A model generated the notes under the pieces. That model saw only the letters and a list, made by a program, of their open reading frames with translations, was not told where the DNA came from and did no database searches. From an uncultured Bacteroidota bacterium (GTDB lineage Bacteria > Bacteroidota > Bacteroidia > Chitinophagales > Chitinophagaceae): a stretch of 10,247 nt of DNA. The DNA is taken from NCBI GenBank assembly GCA_903933995.1, contig CAIZMD010000789.1, positions 1 through 10,247 of the forward strand, given 5' to 3'. Positions 1 through 7,080 of this stretch are shown one piece after another. Position numbers and translations under genes: made by a program. Position 1 is the stretch's first letter. The number at the start of each line of letters is the position of its first letter.

Positions 1-621
1 CAAAAAGCCTATGTTAGTCTTGTAGGATTCATGTTCAAAAAAACAAGCTTATTTGGTATTCCTATTCCCTTATTTGGATCTTTTGAAGAAGTCAATCTCA
101 GGTTTTATGTAAAAAGAACAGTAGGTAGAAAAATTCAAAAAGGCGTTGTATTTATCAATGAAACCGTTCCCTTTAAAATTGTGGCCGTGATTGCCAACAA
201 ACTGTATAAGGAGCACTATATTTCTATTCCAACCAAACATTCCATTGAATTAACTGATCCAAAAAAAATCAGTTACTCCTGGAAAATGAATCAAAAATGG
301 AATTCAATAAAGGTATCAGCCAATGCAAGCCAACAGCAAATAGCCACTGGTAGTATGGAGGAATTTATTTTTGAGCGCTATTTTGGTTTTACAAAAATTG
401 ACCAGCATACAACCCAGTCTTATAGAATTAACCATCCAAAATGGCAGACCAACCAATTACTAAGCTCGGAAGTTGATTGCAACTTTGGAGAAATGTATGG
501 CCCTTCCTTTGCAGAACTAAGTCAAAAGCAAGCAGACAGTATTTTTCTAGCAAATGGTTCATCTGTTACCGTAAATTGGAAAAGAGACAGTTTTTCTACA
601 GAACCAATTAGTAAATTTTAA
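1..621 (+). CDS. DUF2071 / YqjF-like conserved protein, 5'-partial
   Basis: The frame is open from base 1. The ten codons before the ATG at 31 read QKAYVSLVGF, which together with the following MF matches the conserved DUF2071 core (YVSLVGF-F, then LGIPIP, then FEEVNLRFYV). The ATG at 31 is therefore an internal methionine and the true start lies left of the window, so the N-terminal part of a family usually a little over 200 residues long is missing. Later recognisable parts are the VVFI segment and a C-terminal half rich in aromatic and beta-strand-like stretches. No signal peptide is visible in the part present. DUF2071 proteins have no established biochemical role, so none is assigned. 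The stop (TAA) lies 11 nt before the dehydratase gene on the same strand, so the two are probably co-transcribed. The family assignment is good; the function is unknown. Confidence 0.85.
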   Translation, partial: QKAYVSLVGFMFKKTSLFGIPIPLFGSFEEVNLRFYVKRTVGRKIQKGVVFINETVPFKIVAVIANKLYKEHYISIPTKHSIELTDPKKISYSWKMNQKWNSIKVSANASQQQIATGSMEEFIFERYFGFTKIDQHTTQSYRINHPKWQTNQLLSSEVDCNFGEMYGPSFAELSQKQADSIFLANGSSVTVNWKRDSFSTEPISKF

Positions 622-632
622 ACTGAAACCAC

Positions 633-884
633 ATGCCCCAAAATAACTGGTTAGAAGTAAACAACAAACAAGTAAAAACATTTCACTTTAGCAATTACAA
701 AGCGGTGATGGCTTTTGTCAATGAAGTCATGCAAATAGCCGAAGAGCAAAATCATCATCCCAGCCTCTTGGTTGAGTATGCACTTGTTACAGTTTCTATT
801 ACCGACCACGATCTTGGAAGGGTTTCAGAGAAGTGCATCAAATTCATGGAAGCTGTAGATTTGATAGAAATCAACAAAAAATAG
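633..884 (+). CDS. Pterin-4a-carbinolamine dehydratase (4a-hydroxytetrahydrobiopterin dehydratase) family protein
   Basis: This 83-residue protein matches the short PCD/DCoH fold. It has a Trp near the N-terminus (W6), an FHFSNY strand, an AEEQ helix end, the signature HHP at 41-43, a tyrosine at 49 and a third histidine at 59 (TDHDLG). Family members dehydrate the 4a-carbinolamine made when tetrahydropterin serves aromatic amino acid hydroxylases, or act as pterin or protein-partner factors. The three active-site histidines are kept. The aspartate that normally follows in the TEKD/SERD motif (Asp88 of mammalian DCoH) is a cysteine here, C68 in SEKC, so full catalytic activity is uncertain. 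The length is normal for the short bacterial forms. The ATG at 633 follows the upstream stop by 11 nt, without an evident Shine-Dalgarno sequence. The protein is presumably cytoplasmic. No aromatic hydroxylase gene is seen nearby. Confidence 0.88.
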   Translation: MPQNNWLEVNNKQVKTFHFSNYKAVMAFVNEVMQIAEEQNHHPSLLVEYALVTVSITDHDLGRVSEKCIKFMEAVDLIEINKK

Positions 885-969
885 ATGGTTTTACAAGATT
901 TCACACCTTTAAAAACCTTATTCCTCCTTTAACATAAAATATCATTCAAAATAAATATATGTACTTATT

Positions 970-1002
970 TTTAGTTAGTTTAAAAATCACCAACTAACTA
1001 AA
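970..1002. promoter_or_regulatory. Perfect 11-bp inverted repeat upstream of the propeller/barrel operon
   Basis: TTTAGTTAGTT (970-980) and AACTAACTAAA (992-1002) are exact reverse complements separated by 11 nt. The arms carry only two G:C pairs each and neither side has a T-tract, so this is not a convincing terminator. It ends 4 nt before the TTG at 1007. It could be a protein-binding operator or a leader hairpin affecting initiation of the downstream operon. The rest of 885-1006 is AT-rich, with no clear TAnnTTTG promoter. Confidence 0.45.
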
Positions 1003-1006
1003 TCCT

Positions 1007-2287
1007 TTGTCCAATACTATTCTTTCCAGTTTTTTATCCTCCTGCTTTTTGAAAAAAAGCTGTTTAGCGCTTTTAATGGCTAGTTGTTTTTGGGTAAATC
1101 AGCTTTATGCACAGCCAATTGAGAAAATCTATCTAAACCCCAAAAATCCCACCATTCAAAAACAGAGCAGTTATGTAGACAGTATTCAGTTTTTGCCATT
1201 GGCTTCAGTTGAAGGGATTGTTTTTAATGAATACGCCAACGTTAGATCAACGGAAAAATATTTTTTAATCACGGATAATGCTGCAGGTTACTTATATATC
1301 TATACCAAGACTGGCGCTTTTCTAAAACAAATCAATTATAAGTCTGAGGTCAAAAACTTATACCCTAGCTATAATTCAAAAACTAATGAGATTATCTTCT
1401 TTGGTAATAACATTAATTATACGCTTACTTCTAAAGACAGGGTGAAGATTCAATTGGATTGGAGCAATGAGCATAACCTTAAGTATTTCAAAAAATATGT
1501 CATCAGTTTACGAGATACCAGTTTTGCAATTAAAAAAGCAAAGCCTACCAAATATGACCTCATTAGTGCTTATCCTTTTTATGCAGACCAGTATGTTCAA
1601 ACAAAAATCAATACTAGTCCCTTATACAAAGACAGCATAGGATATGAATTGAGCGTTTATGAAAAAGAGCAGTTGGTCAAAAACTATTTTCCCTATAACC
1701 GTATCAACGAACCCAAGTTTTTGTTTAGTGAAGAAGCTGCCGGTATTGCCTTTACTGAGAAACCACATCTTTCTTATTTATTGAGACCCTTCTGTGATAC
1801 CATTTATCAATCCGTAAAAGGTGTTTTAACCCCGGTGTACCAATTGGTGATGCCGCTTGAAAATAGTCTTCCTCCAAATTTTTTCACCCAAAGACCAGAA
1901 AGCAAAGCAGATAGGGAAAACTTTAAAAGAAACAATGGTTGGCTATTTCATCAAATTCGAGATTTCTATGAAACGCCCAAACTGATTTATCTAACCATCA
2001 GTTTTTTTTCACACTTTGAAGTGTTTGTGTATGACAAGCAAACGCATACTGCATTCAATGCTAATAAAATAAAGGGAGACGCCAAACAATATAATCTGTC
2101 TTTGTTAACCCCATATAACATAGTGAGATCTGGACAAAGATTTTATAAGTTATTGAAAGCAGATATGATTGGTTCCTTTTTAAAACAACATCCAGAAGTG
2201 GAAGTTCCTGCAGCATTAGCGGCAGATGCAAATAAACTATCAGATAAAAATGGTTTGCTAGTAGTTGCATTCAAGCTCAAAGATTAA
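1007..2287 (+). CDS. Exported 6-bladed beta-propeller protein
   Basis: The 426-residue frame fits the Bacteroidota 6-bladed beta-propeller family (NHL-like, PF17170 type). After the signal region come a VDSIQFLPL segment (57-65), a YFLITDNAAGYLYIYTKTGAFLKQI blade (85-109; tyrosine/aspartate strand then Gly-x-Phe turn), the characteristic FCDTIYQ motif (262-268) followed by LTPVYQL, and a C-terminal LLVVAFKLK strand. A hydrophobic stretch preceded by KK and ending in LYA-Q (cut about residue 35-36) looks like a Sec signal peptide. There is no lipobox at that site, so the product is probably periplasmic or secreted. No ATG serves as a good start: TTG at 1007 gives the longest frame, TTG at 1049 gives a textbook signal peptide beginning MKKSCLALL, and ATG at 1079 would truncate the signal. 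An in-frame stop at 995 bars anything longer. The stop is 1 nt before the barrel gene, implying translational coupling. Ligand and exact role are unknown. Confidence 0.8.
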   Translation: MSNTILSSFLSSCFLKKSCLALLMASCFWVNQLYAQPIEKIYLNPKNPTIQKQSSYVDSIQFLPLASVEGIVFNEYANVRSTEKYFLITDNAAGYLYIYTKTGAFLKQINYKSEVKNLYPSYNSKTNEIIFFGNNINYTLTSKDRVKIQLDWSNEHNLKYFKKYVISLRDTSFAIKKAKPTKYDLISAYPFYADQYVQTKINTSPLYKDSIGYELSVYEKEQLVKNYFPYNRINEPKFLFSEEAAGIAFTEKPHLSYLLRPFCDTIYQSVKGVLTPVYQLVMPLENSLPPNFFTQRPESKADRENFKRNNGWLFHQIRDFYETPKLIYLTISFFSHFEVFVYDKQTHTAFNANKIKGDAKQYNLSLLTPYNIVRSGQRFYKLLKADMIGSFLKQHPEVEVPAALAADANKLSDKNGLLVVAFKLKD

Positions 2288-2288
2288 C

Positions 2289-5093
2289 ATGAAAAAAATT
2301 ATCCTGTTCTTGATCATACTTGGTTCTGTTATGGTGGCTTTTGGCCAGACAGGAAAACTAAAACTAGTGGTCTATGATTCTACCAGTAAAACAGTGCTTG
2401 AAATGGCTACGGTAAGTCTGTTTAGGCCCGATTCAAGTTTACTCAGTTATCAATTATCCGATAAAAATGGAGCCGTTTCATTTGAGAAACTAACACTCAA
2501 AACCAAACTACTACTCAATATTAGTTACGTAGGATACAATACCTATAATGCTCCTTATTTAGTAACTGGAAAAGACAGTTTGAATATCTATCTATCTTAT
2601 AATTCTAAAGACAGCAGTTCGGTTGTTGTTAAAAGCGTGATTCCTGTGCGCATGAATGGCGATACCTTAGAAATTAACCCTGCTGCATTCAAATTAAAAG
2701 ACCACCAGGTGGTGGAAGAATTATTAAACCAAGTGCCAGGCATGACGGTTTGGGCCGATGGTAGTATAACCGTATCTGGTAGAAAAGTGCAAAACGTATT
2801 TGTAGATGGCAAGCCCTTTGCTGGATCAACAGACCCTAGAATTGCCACACAAAATCTTTCCAAATCAGCCATTGATAAAATACAATTGTACCAAGAATAT
2901 GACAGGGAGAATATTGGGAATACCAGCCGTCAGCAAACCGATTCTATCTTGTCTATGAATATCAAATTAAAAGAGAGCGCCAAAAAAGGCTATTTTGGAA
3001 AAGGGGGTGCCGGATTGGGAACGGATGACCGTTTCGAAACTGACCTAGCTTTACAGACCTATGATAAAAAATTCAGTTTAAGCGTTGGTGGGGGTTATAA
3101 TAATATCAATAAAGAGATTGGCAGTCTAGATCAGATGATGCAGAACAATACTTATAGAACCAATAATCCCAACCTTTTTAGAACAGGTAGGTTTGGCGTG
3201 GGAGGCATTAATAAGAACCATTCAGTAGGATTTTCACTTACTCAAAATTTTAAAGAAGAAAATAATAGCAGACAAAATAATCGCCTATCTGCCAACTACA
3301 ATATGAGCGGGGGCGATAGTTGGATAACCAACCTACGCACCCAAAATAGAATTGTTGCTGGCGCGGAACAATTGATTAAAGAAGAGGGTCAACAAGTTAG
3401 CAACAGCAACAATCATAATATTGGATTCAACTATGTCAAAAACAATTCCTACAATGATAATTTCAACCTAGGAGGTTCTGCCAGTATCAGTGATAGAAAA
3501 GCTGCTTCTACCAACTTCACAGAAACTACTGATGCAAAAGGTGCTATTCAAAGCACCAATGATGTTGCAAGCAGACAAACTAGTCAGTCTAACAGCCAAA
3601 GCTTGAACCTCAGTTATTCAAAATCTGATAATGATCAGCCTTTGACTAACCTAAGTTTTAATGCCAGTCTTCAAAATTCAAATTCTAATTCAGAAAGAAA
3701 TGTAGTCAGCGTTTTTAAGTCTTTTACAGTAAATAATAAGGATACTTCTTATAACCGTCTTTACTTAAATGACAACAGCAATTTTGGCATTAGGGCCAAT
3801 CTAGTTTATAGAGGATTGCGCAGACTTTTGTTTGGGAGATACAATTTGGGAGGGATTGATCTAAGATTTGACCAAGCTTTTAATACTAACCAATCCAATA
3901 GTAATGCTAAAGTGAGTGATTATGATAGTGCTTCCAAAAACTTTATCATAAATAATAACCTGTCCAATTTGAATAATAGAAAGACAATGGGTTATATTCC
4001 TGGTTTATCCCTAGCAAAATCCTTTAACAAAAACAGGCTATCTGTTTTTAAAAGTTTGAATATTCAAGCTAAGATTATGGAAGACTTTAGATGGGAAGAC
4101 AATCAATCCTCTATAGCCTGGCGTAACCTAAACAGGCAAATGCAATTTTTCAGGTATGAAGCTAGTATCAACTATAATAGTTTCAATAGTCAGAAAAACA
4201 ATTATAATCTTTCCATGAATTACAATAAGAATTTTGAATATCCCTCTATAGACGCTTTATTCACTATTGTAGATGATATTAATGCTTACAATATCACCGT
4301 AGGTAATCCCAACCTTAAAAATACCGTGATCCATAACCTTAACTTGAATGGGAACTATAATACACAGAACCAGAAATCGCCCTATGGCATCAATGCTTTT
4401 TTTGGCGCTAACTATAACTTATCACAGAACCCTGTTACAGATAGCGTAATTAATGCCATTTCCGGAAAAAGGATTACTTATTACATTAATGCAGACCAAG
4501 GCCAAAACCTGAATCTGAATTACAATGTGAATGTTTCAAAACGGATGAAGAAAAATACTCTGCAGCTCATGTATAATGGATCCTATAATTTGGGTAACCA
4601 ACCCAATTATATTGATGGCACCTATAACATCAGTAAAAGTTCTAGGTTATCTAATCAAATTACTTTGCAGTTTTCTTTGGCCACTATGTTAGTAGCCAGC
4701 ATTGCAGAAAGATTGGAGTTTAATCAAGTAAGTCAAACTGTGAGCCAACTCAACAATTTTACCAATAGTAGCAATACCACTAATATTAGCATCAACCTCA
4801 ATTATCCAAAAGATTTTAGCATTGGCACTACCCTTGACCATATAAACAACTCAAGCCTAGCCAAACCCACCGTACTTTGGAATGCATTTGCTACTTATCG
4901 CTTCATGAAACAACAGGGAGAACTAAAATTGGCAGCCATGGATATTCTAAAACAATACCAGAACATTACTAACTCTGTCAATTCTTACGGCACATCTACC
5001 AATATCACCAATGGCCTACAACAATATTTCATGCTCACATTTGCCTATTATCCTAGAAAGTTTGGGAAGAAGGGAGAAGGGGTGAGGGATTAG
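2289..5093 (+). CDS. Outer membrane beta-barrel protein, TonB-receptor-like (OMP_b-brl_3 type)
   Basis: The ATG at 2289, 1 nt after the propeller stop, begins MKKIILFLIILGSVMVAFGQ, a clear Sec signal peptide cut near residue 20, so this start is preferred over an upstream TTG at 2265. Residues about 22-105 form a carboxypeptidase-regulatory-like/CNA-B-type beta-sandwich (DKNGAVSFEKL, ISYVGYNT). Residues about 120-205 are plug-like, with the family hallmarks RMNGDTLEINPAAFKL, VVEELLNQVPGM, DGSITVSGRKV and VFVDGKPF. The remaining ~725 residues are alternating, Asn/Ser/Tyr-rich beta-strands of a large barrel. The 934-residue length is normal for the family. Such proteins sit in the outer membrane and are assumed to move or bind a substrate with TonB, but the substrate cannot be read from sequence. 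The last codons (GKKGEGVRD) are unusually G-rich and may be a late extension. The gene forms an operon with the propeller gene and ends before a terminator. Confidence 0.9.
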   Translation: MKKIILFLIILGSVMVAFGQTGKLKLVVYDSTSKTVLEMATVSLFRPDSSLLSYQLSDKNGAVSFEKLTLKTKLLLNISYVGYNTYNAPYLVTGKDSLNIYLSYNSKDSSSVVVKSVIPVRMNGDTLEINPAAFKLKDHQVVEELLNQVPGMTVWADGSITVSGRKVQNVFVDGKPFAGSTDPRIATQNLSKSAIDKIQLYQEYDRENIGNTSRQQTDSILSMNIKLKESAKKGYFGKGGAGLGTDDRFETDLALQTYDKKFSLSVGGGYNNINKEIGSLDQMMQNNTYRTNNPNLFRTGRFGVGGINKNHSVGFSLTQNFKEENNSRQNNRLSANYNMSGGDSWITNLRTQNRIVAGAEQLIKEEGQQVSNSNNHNIGFNYVKNNSYNDNFNLGGSASISDRKAASTNFTETTDAKGAIQSTNDVASRQTSQSNSQSLNLSYSKSDNDQPLTNLSFNASLQNSNSNSERNVVSVFKSFTVNNKDTSYNRLYLNDNSNFGIRANLVYRGLRRLLFGRYNLGGIDLRFDQAFNTNQSNSNAKVSDYDSASKNFIINNNLSNLNNRKTMGYIPGLSLAKSFNKNRLSVFKSLNIQAKIMEDFRWEDNQSSIAWRNLNRQMQFFRYEASINYNSFNSQKNNYNLSMNYNKNFEYPSIDALFTIVDDINAYNITVGNPNLKNTVIHNLNLNGNYNTQNQKSPYGINAFFGANYNLSQNPVTDSVINAISGKRITYYINADQGQNLNLNYNVNVSKRMKKNTLQLMYNGSYNLGNQPNYIDGTYNISKSSRLSNQITLQFSLATMLVASIAERLEFNQVSQTVSQLNNFTNSSNTTNISINLNYPKDFSIGTTLDHINNSSLAKPTVLWNAFATYRFMKQQGELKLAAMDILKQYQNITNSVNSYGTSTNITNGLQQYFMLTFAYYPRKFGKKGEGVRD

Positions 5094-5162
5094 GTTTGAA
5101 GAAAATTCAAGACACTACTACTCAATTTCTTTTTCCCAAATGAGTCAACAGAACCAAGCACT

Positions 5163-5192
5163 AAAGTGGATGCATCATGCACTTTTTATTTC
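5163..5192 (+). terminator. Rho-independent terminator of the propeller/barrel operon
   Basis: AAAGTG (5163-5168) pairs with CACTTT (5180-5185). Inside, after one G-G mismatch, ATG (5170-5172) pairs with CAT (5176-5178), leaving a 3-nt loop. A T-rich tract (TTTTT, A, TTT) follows immediately on the plus strand. It lies about 70 nt after the barrel stop and overlaps the stop codon of the convergent lipoprotein gene (5186-5188). No T-tract follows in the minus direction, so it works best for the plus-strand operon. Confidence 0.6.
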
Positions 5193-6217
5193 TTTTTGAT
5201 TAGGATGGCAGATACAACTGGACGTTCAACACCATTATCACCGGGTCTAACCAATTGTTGATTGGAAACAACCATATTGGTAGATCCACCACCATCTAAA
5301 TTAATAGCATCGATACATCCCAAACTTTGCATTACGGTAGTCAATTCAGCTAAATTCATCCCTGGCGTTCCAGATAAAGTATTATCTCCTTCAACAGCTA
5401 ATAATAACACCAGACTTGAAGCTGTAGATCCTATTGCCGTTCTTGGTCTAGAGGTAGTATTATTGATACTTATTAATTCAGCAGTATCAGTGATATTAAC
5501 TTTCCCATTTTTTATAAGCATCGGTGAACCGCCAATAGCCGTTTGGGTATTCCAAATAGCGCCTCCCGCAGGAAATAGTTCTGTTGGCAAAGCCATAGGC
5601 GCCATGCCTTCAACATTTGCATTGGGTTTTGGATAAGCATAAATATTATCATTACCAGTACCTACATGATAGATCCAAGCAGCTTCATAAGAACCTGATG
5701 CAGTAATACCAAATGCTGCCCTTGTTGCATAGTATGATGTACTAACCCCATTAAAGTTTCTACTTAATACTTTTATATTTGGCGATAAAACTGTGCCGTT
5801 ATATTTTACCAAACTAAAAGATTGGTTTGCACCAAAATATCCTGCATTAATGCATGCATATACTACGCCAGTTTCATCTTTAAAAAAGTCACTTGGCTTT
5901 TTAGCAACACTGGAAAGTACAGGTTTAAACTCTATGCTGGTATTTTTACTGTCATACGCTAAACAATACATTTTGGTATTTCTTCCTGCATAAATACTAT
6001 CGTAATAGTACAATTCAATCCCGCTTGGAAAACTTGCCGAAAGAGTGCTTGATAATTTCCAACCTTTGGGCAGGGTCATCAATTTTGCAGAAACAACCGT
6101 TGGTGCTGTTACAGGATTTACCGGATTTACAGACCCGCCATTGGTGTTTTTACTACAGCTAAACAACAGTACAAAAAACAGTAATTGAATAGTTTTATGT
6201 AGATAGTTTTTATACAT
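5186..6217 (-). CDS. Lipoprotein with phosphodiester glycosidase (NAGPA) domain
   Basis: This 343-residue protein starts with a lipoprotein signal: a hydrophobic segment and lipobox LFSC with the acylated Cys at 21. A Gly/Asn/Pro/Val-rich linker (about 25-42) and the NAGPA domain (PF09992) follow. Recognisable domain motifs are CINAGYFG (122-129), AIGGSPMLIKNGK (227-239), RPRTAIG (257-263) and NLDGGGSTNM (306-315), the conserved Asp/Gly-rich end of the fold. The founding family member removes GlcNAc from GlcNAc-1-phosphodiesters on mannose 6-phosphate, and bacterial relatives are thought to cleave sugar phosphodiester or related envelope glycosides. The residues after Cys21 (SKNTNGG) lack the acidic cluster of the Bacteroidota surface-export signal, so a periplasm-facing location is likely (inference). 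The gene lies 161 bp downstream of the SGNH hydrolase on the same strand and converges on the barrel operon. The domain call is firm; the substrate is unknown. Confidence 0.9.
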   Translation of the reverse strand: MYKNYLHKTIQLLFFVLLFSCSKNTNGGSVNPVNPVTAPTVVSAKLMTLPKGWKLSSTLSASFPSGIELYYYDSIYAGRNTKMYCLAYDSKNTSIEFKPVLSSVAKKPSDFFKDETGVVYACINAGYFGANQSFSLVKYNGTVLSPNIKVLSRNFNGVSTSYYATRAAFGITASGSYEAAWIYHVGTGNDNIYAYPKPNANVEGMAPMALPTELFPAGGAIWNTQTAIGGSPMLIKNGKVNITDTAELISINNTTSRPRTAIGSTASSLVLLLAVEGDNTLSGTPGMNLAELTTVMQSLGCIDAINLDGGGSTNMVVSNQQLVRPGDNGVERPVVSAILIKKK

Positions 6218-6272
6218 GTTCCAATGTTTTAATAATTAGGATAGCAATTGTGGTAGCGTTGCAAATCAAAGC

Positions 6273-6310
6273 ATTAATAAATTTATTAATTAATTAGATA
6301 AACTAATTAA
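6273..6310. promoter_or_regulatory. AT-rich palindrome and adjacent inverted repeat upstream of the NAGPA lipoprotein gene
   Basis: The stretch 6273-6290 is a perfect 18-bp palindrome (ATTAATAAA joined to TTTATTAAT). It shares one base with a second inverted repeat, TTAATTAG (6290-6297) and CTAATTAA (6303-6310) with a 5-nt loop. Together they lie 56-93 nt upstream of the minus-strand start at 6217, where an operator could sit. The base composition is low-complexity, so chance is a real alternative. No clear TAnnTTTG element for the minus strand was found in this gap. Confidence 0.3.
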
Positions 6311-6378
6311 AATATTTTAGTAGCTAGAAATATATTTTGCTTTCCCTTTCCATTTATTTGCACATCCAGTATTAATCA

Positions 6379-7044
6379 TCATCGCAAATAGGGCTCAATA
6401 ACACCCTGCCATATTTTATACCCTTCTGCATTCATATGTAACTTATCTGATAAAAAAATATGAGTGAGTATGTTGCCATTGGCATCAAGCATGCTGTGGT
6501 AAACATCTATATAGCTAGATTTCTTTTGATGCTCCATAAATGTTTTGATTAGTGCATTAGCCTTTTGCATAGTTTCTAAATACTTCTCCCTGCTTGGGCT
6601 AGGTTTCATAGATATATAGGCGATGGGCACTTTTTTATACCTTGATCTTATTAGATGGTGTAATTTTATTAATCGCTCCAAAATAGTATCTGCAGTGATA
6701 GAAGGGCCTCCGGTTAAATCATTTTCACCACAATAAATAATGATTTGCTTAGGATTGTATTTGAAAATGACGTCATTGGCATACAAAATCATATGCGGAA
6801 GTGACGATCCTCCAAAGCCTCTATTAATAATGGTATGATTCGGGAAATAATCAGCAACGTCTTTCCAGTTGGTAAAACTAGAACTCCCAATTAGTAAAAT
6901 TGCATTTTTTGGTGGTATGGCAATAGAGTCTGTTCTTCTGAAAGCTTTGATTTCTTTGATAAATGGCTGGCTTATAGCAGTGCCGCACATTGTTAGAAGG
7001 AATAGAAAAAAGAAAAATTTACTTAATAATTTCATAGACTTCAT
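6379..7044 (-). CDS. Exported SGNH/GDSL-family hydrolase
   Basis: The 221-residue protein has an N-terminal signal peptide (KLLSKFFFFLFLLTM core, probable cleavage after about residue 25, AISQ). All four SGNH blocks follow: block I LIGSSSFTNW (51-60, the GSSS variant with Ser55 the likely nucleophile), block II NRGFGGS (74-80, oxyanion Gly), block III YCGENDL (104-110, Asn108) and block V SDKLH (Asp200, His203). The ISMKPSPSREKY segment (144-155) is typical of the PAF-acetylhydrolase-like subgroup common in Bacteroidota. The predicted activity is hydrolysis of ester bonds, for example acetyl or acyl esters on carbohydrates or lipids, in the periplasm or outside the cell; the substrate is not readable. 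The start could be ATG at 7044 or the in-frame ATG at 7035, three codons later, which also gives a good signal peptide. The gene is divergent from the SusC gene and upstream of the NAGPA lipoprotein gene. Confidence 0.92.
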   Translation of the reverse strand: MKSMKLLSKFFFFLFLLTMCGTAISQPFIKEIKAFRRTDSIAIPPKNAILLIGSSSFTNWKDVADYFPNHTIINRGFGGSSLPHMILYANDVIFKYNPKQIIIYCGENDLTGGPSITADTILERLIKLHHLIRSRYKKVPIAYISMKPSPSREKYLETMQKANALIKTFMEHQKKSSYIDVYHSMLDANGNILTHIFLSDKLHMNAEGYKIWQGVIEPYLR

Positions 7045-7061
7045 GATAAAATAATATCATG
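7042..7061. promoter_or_regulatory. 7-bp inverted repeat spanning the SGNH hydrolase start codon
   Basis: CATGATA (7042-7048) and TATCATG (7055-7061) are exact reverse complements with a 6-nt spacer. The proximal arm contains the minus-strand ATG at 7044-7042. In RNA the hairpin would hide the start codon; in DNA it could be an operator. It is short and AT-rich, so chance is possible. An alternative start at 7035 would lie outside it. Confidence 0.25.
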
Positions 7062-7080
7062 TTAATTATACCAACAATAT

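Noticed and set aside
887..917. GGTTTT (887-892) and AAAACC (912-917) as a possible terminator after the dehydratase gene.
   Set aside because: The 6-bp stem has only two G:C pairs and a 19-nt loop, and no T-tract follows; it is too weak to call.
2265..2288. An upstream TTG start for the barrel gene, overlapping the end of the propeller gene.
   Set aside because: The ATG at 2289 gives an immediate, canonical signal peptide; the eight extra residues would sit before it without purpose.
2061..2872. Minus-strand open frames at 2061-2270 and 2597-2872 within the propeller and barrel genes.
   Set aside because: Both are antisense to well-supported coding sequence, with no recognisable domains or their own regulatory signals.
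5262..5993. Plus-strand open frames at 5262-5636 and 5793-5993 opposite the NAGPA lipoprotein gene.
   Set aside because: They lie wholly antisense to a gene with strong family motifs and resemble no known protein; they are shadow frames.
6869..7054. Plus-strand 61-codon frame opposite the start of the SGNH hydrolase gene.
   Set aside because: It is antisense to the signal peptide and block I of the hydrolase; its Lys/Asn-rich end is only the complement of the Phe/Leu-rich signal sequence.
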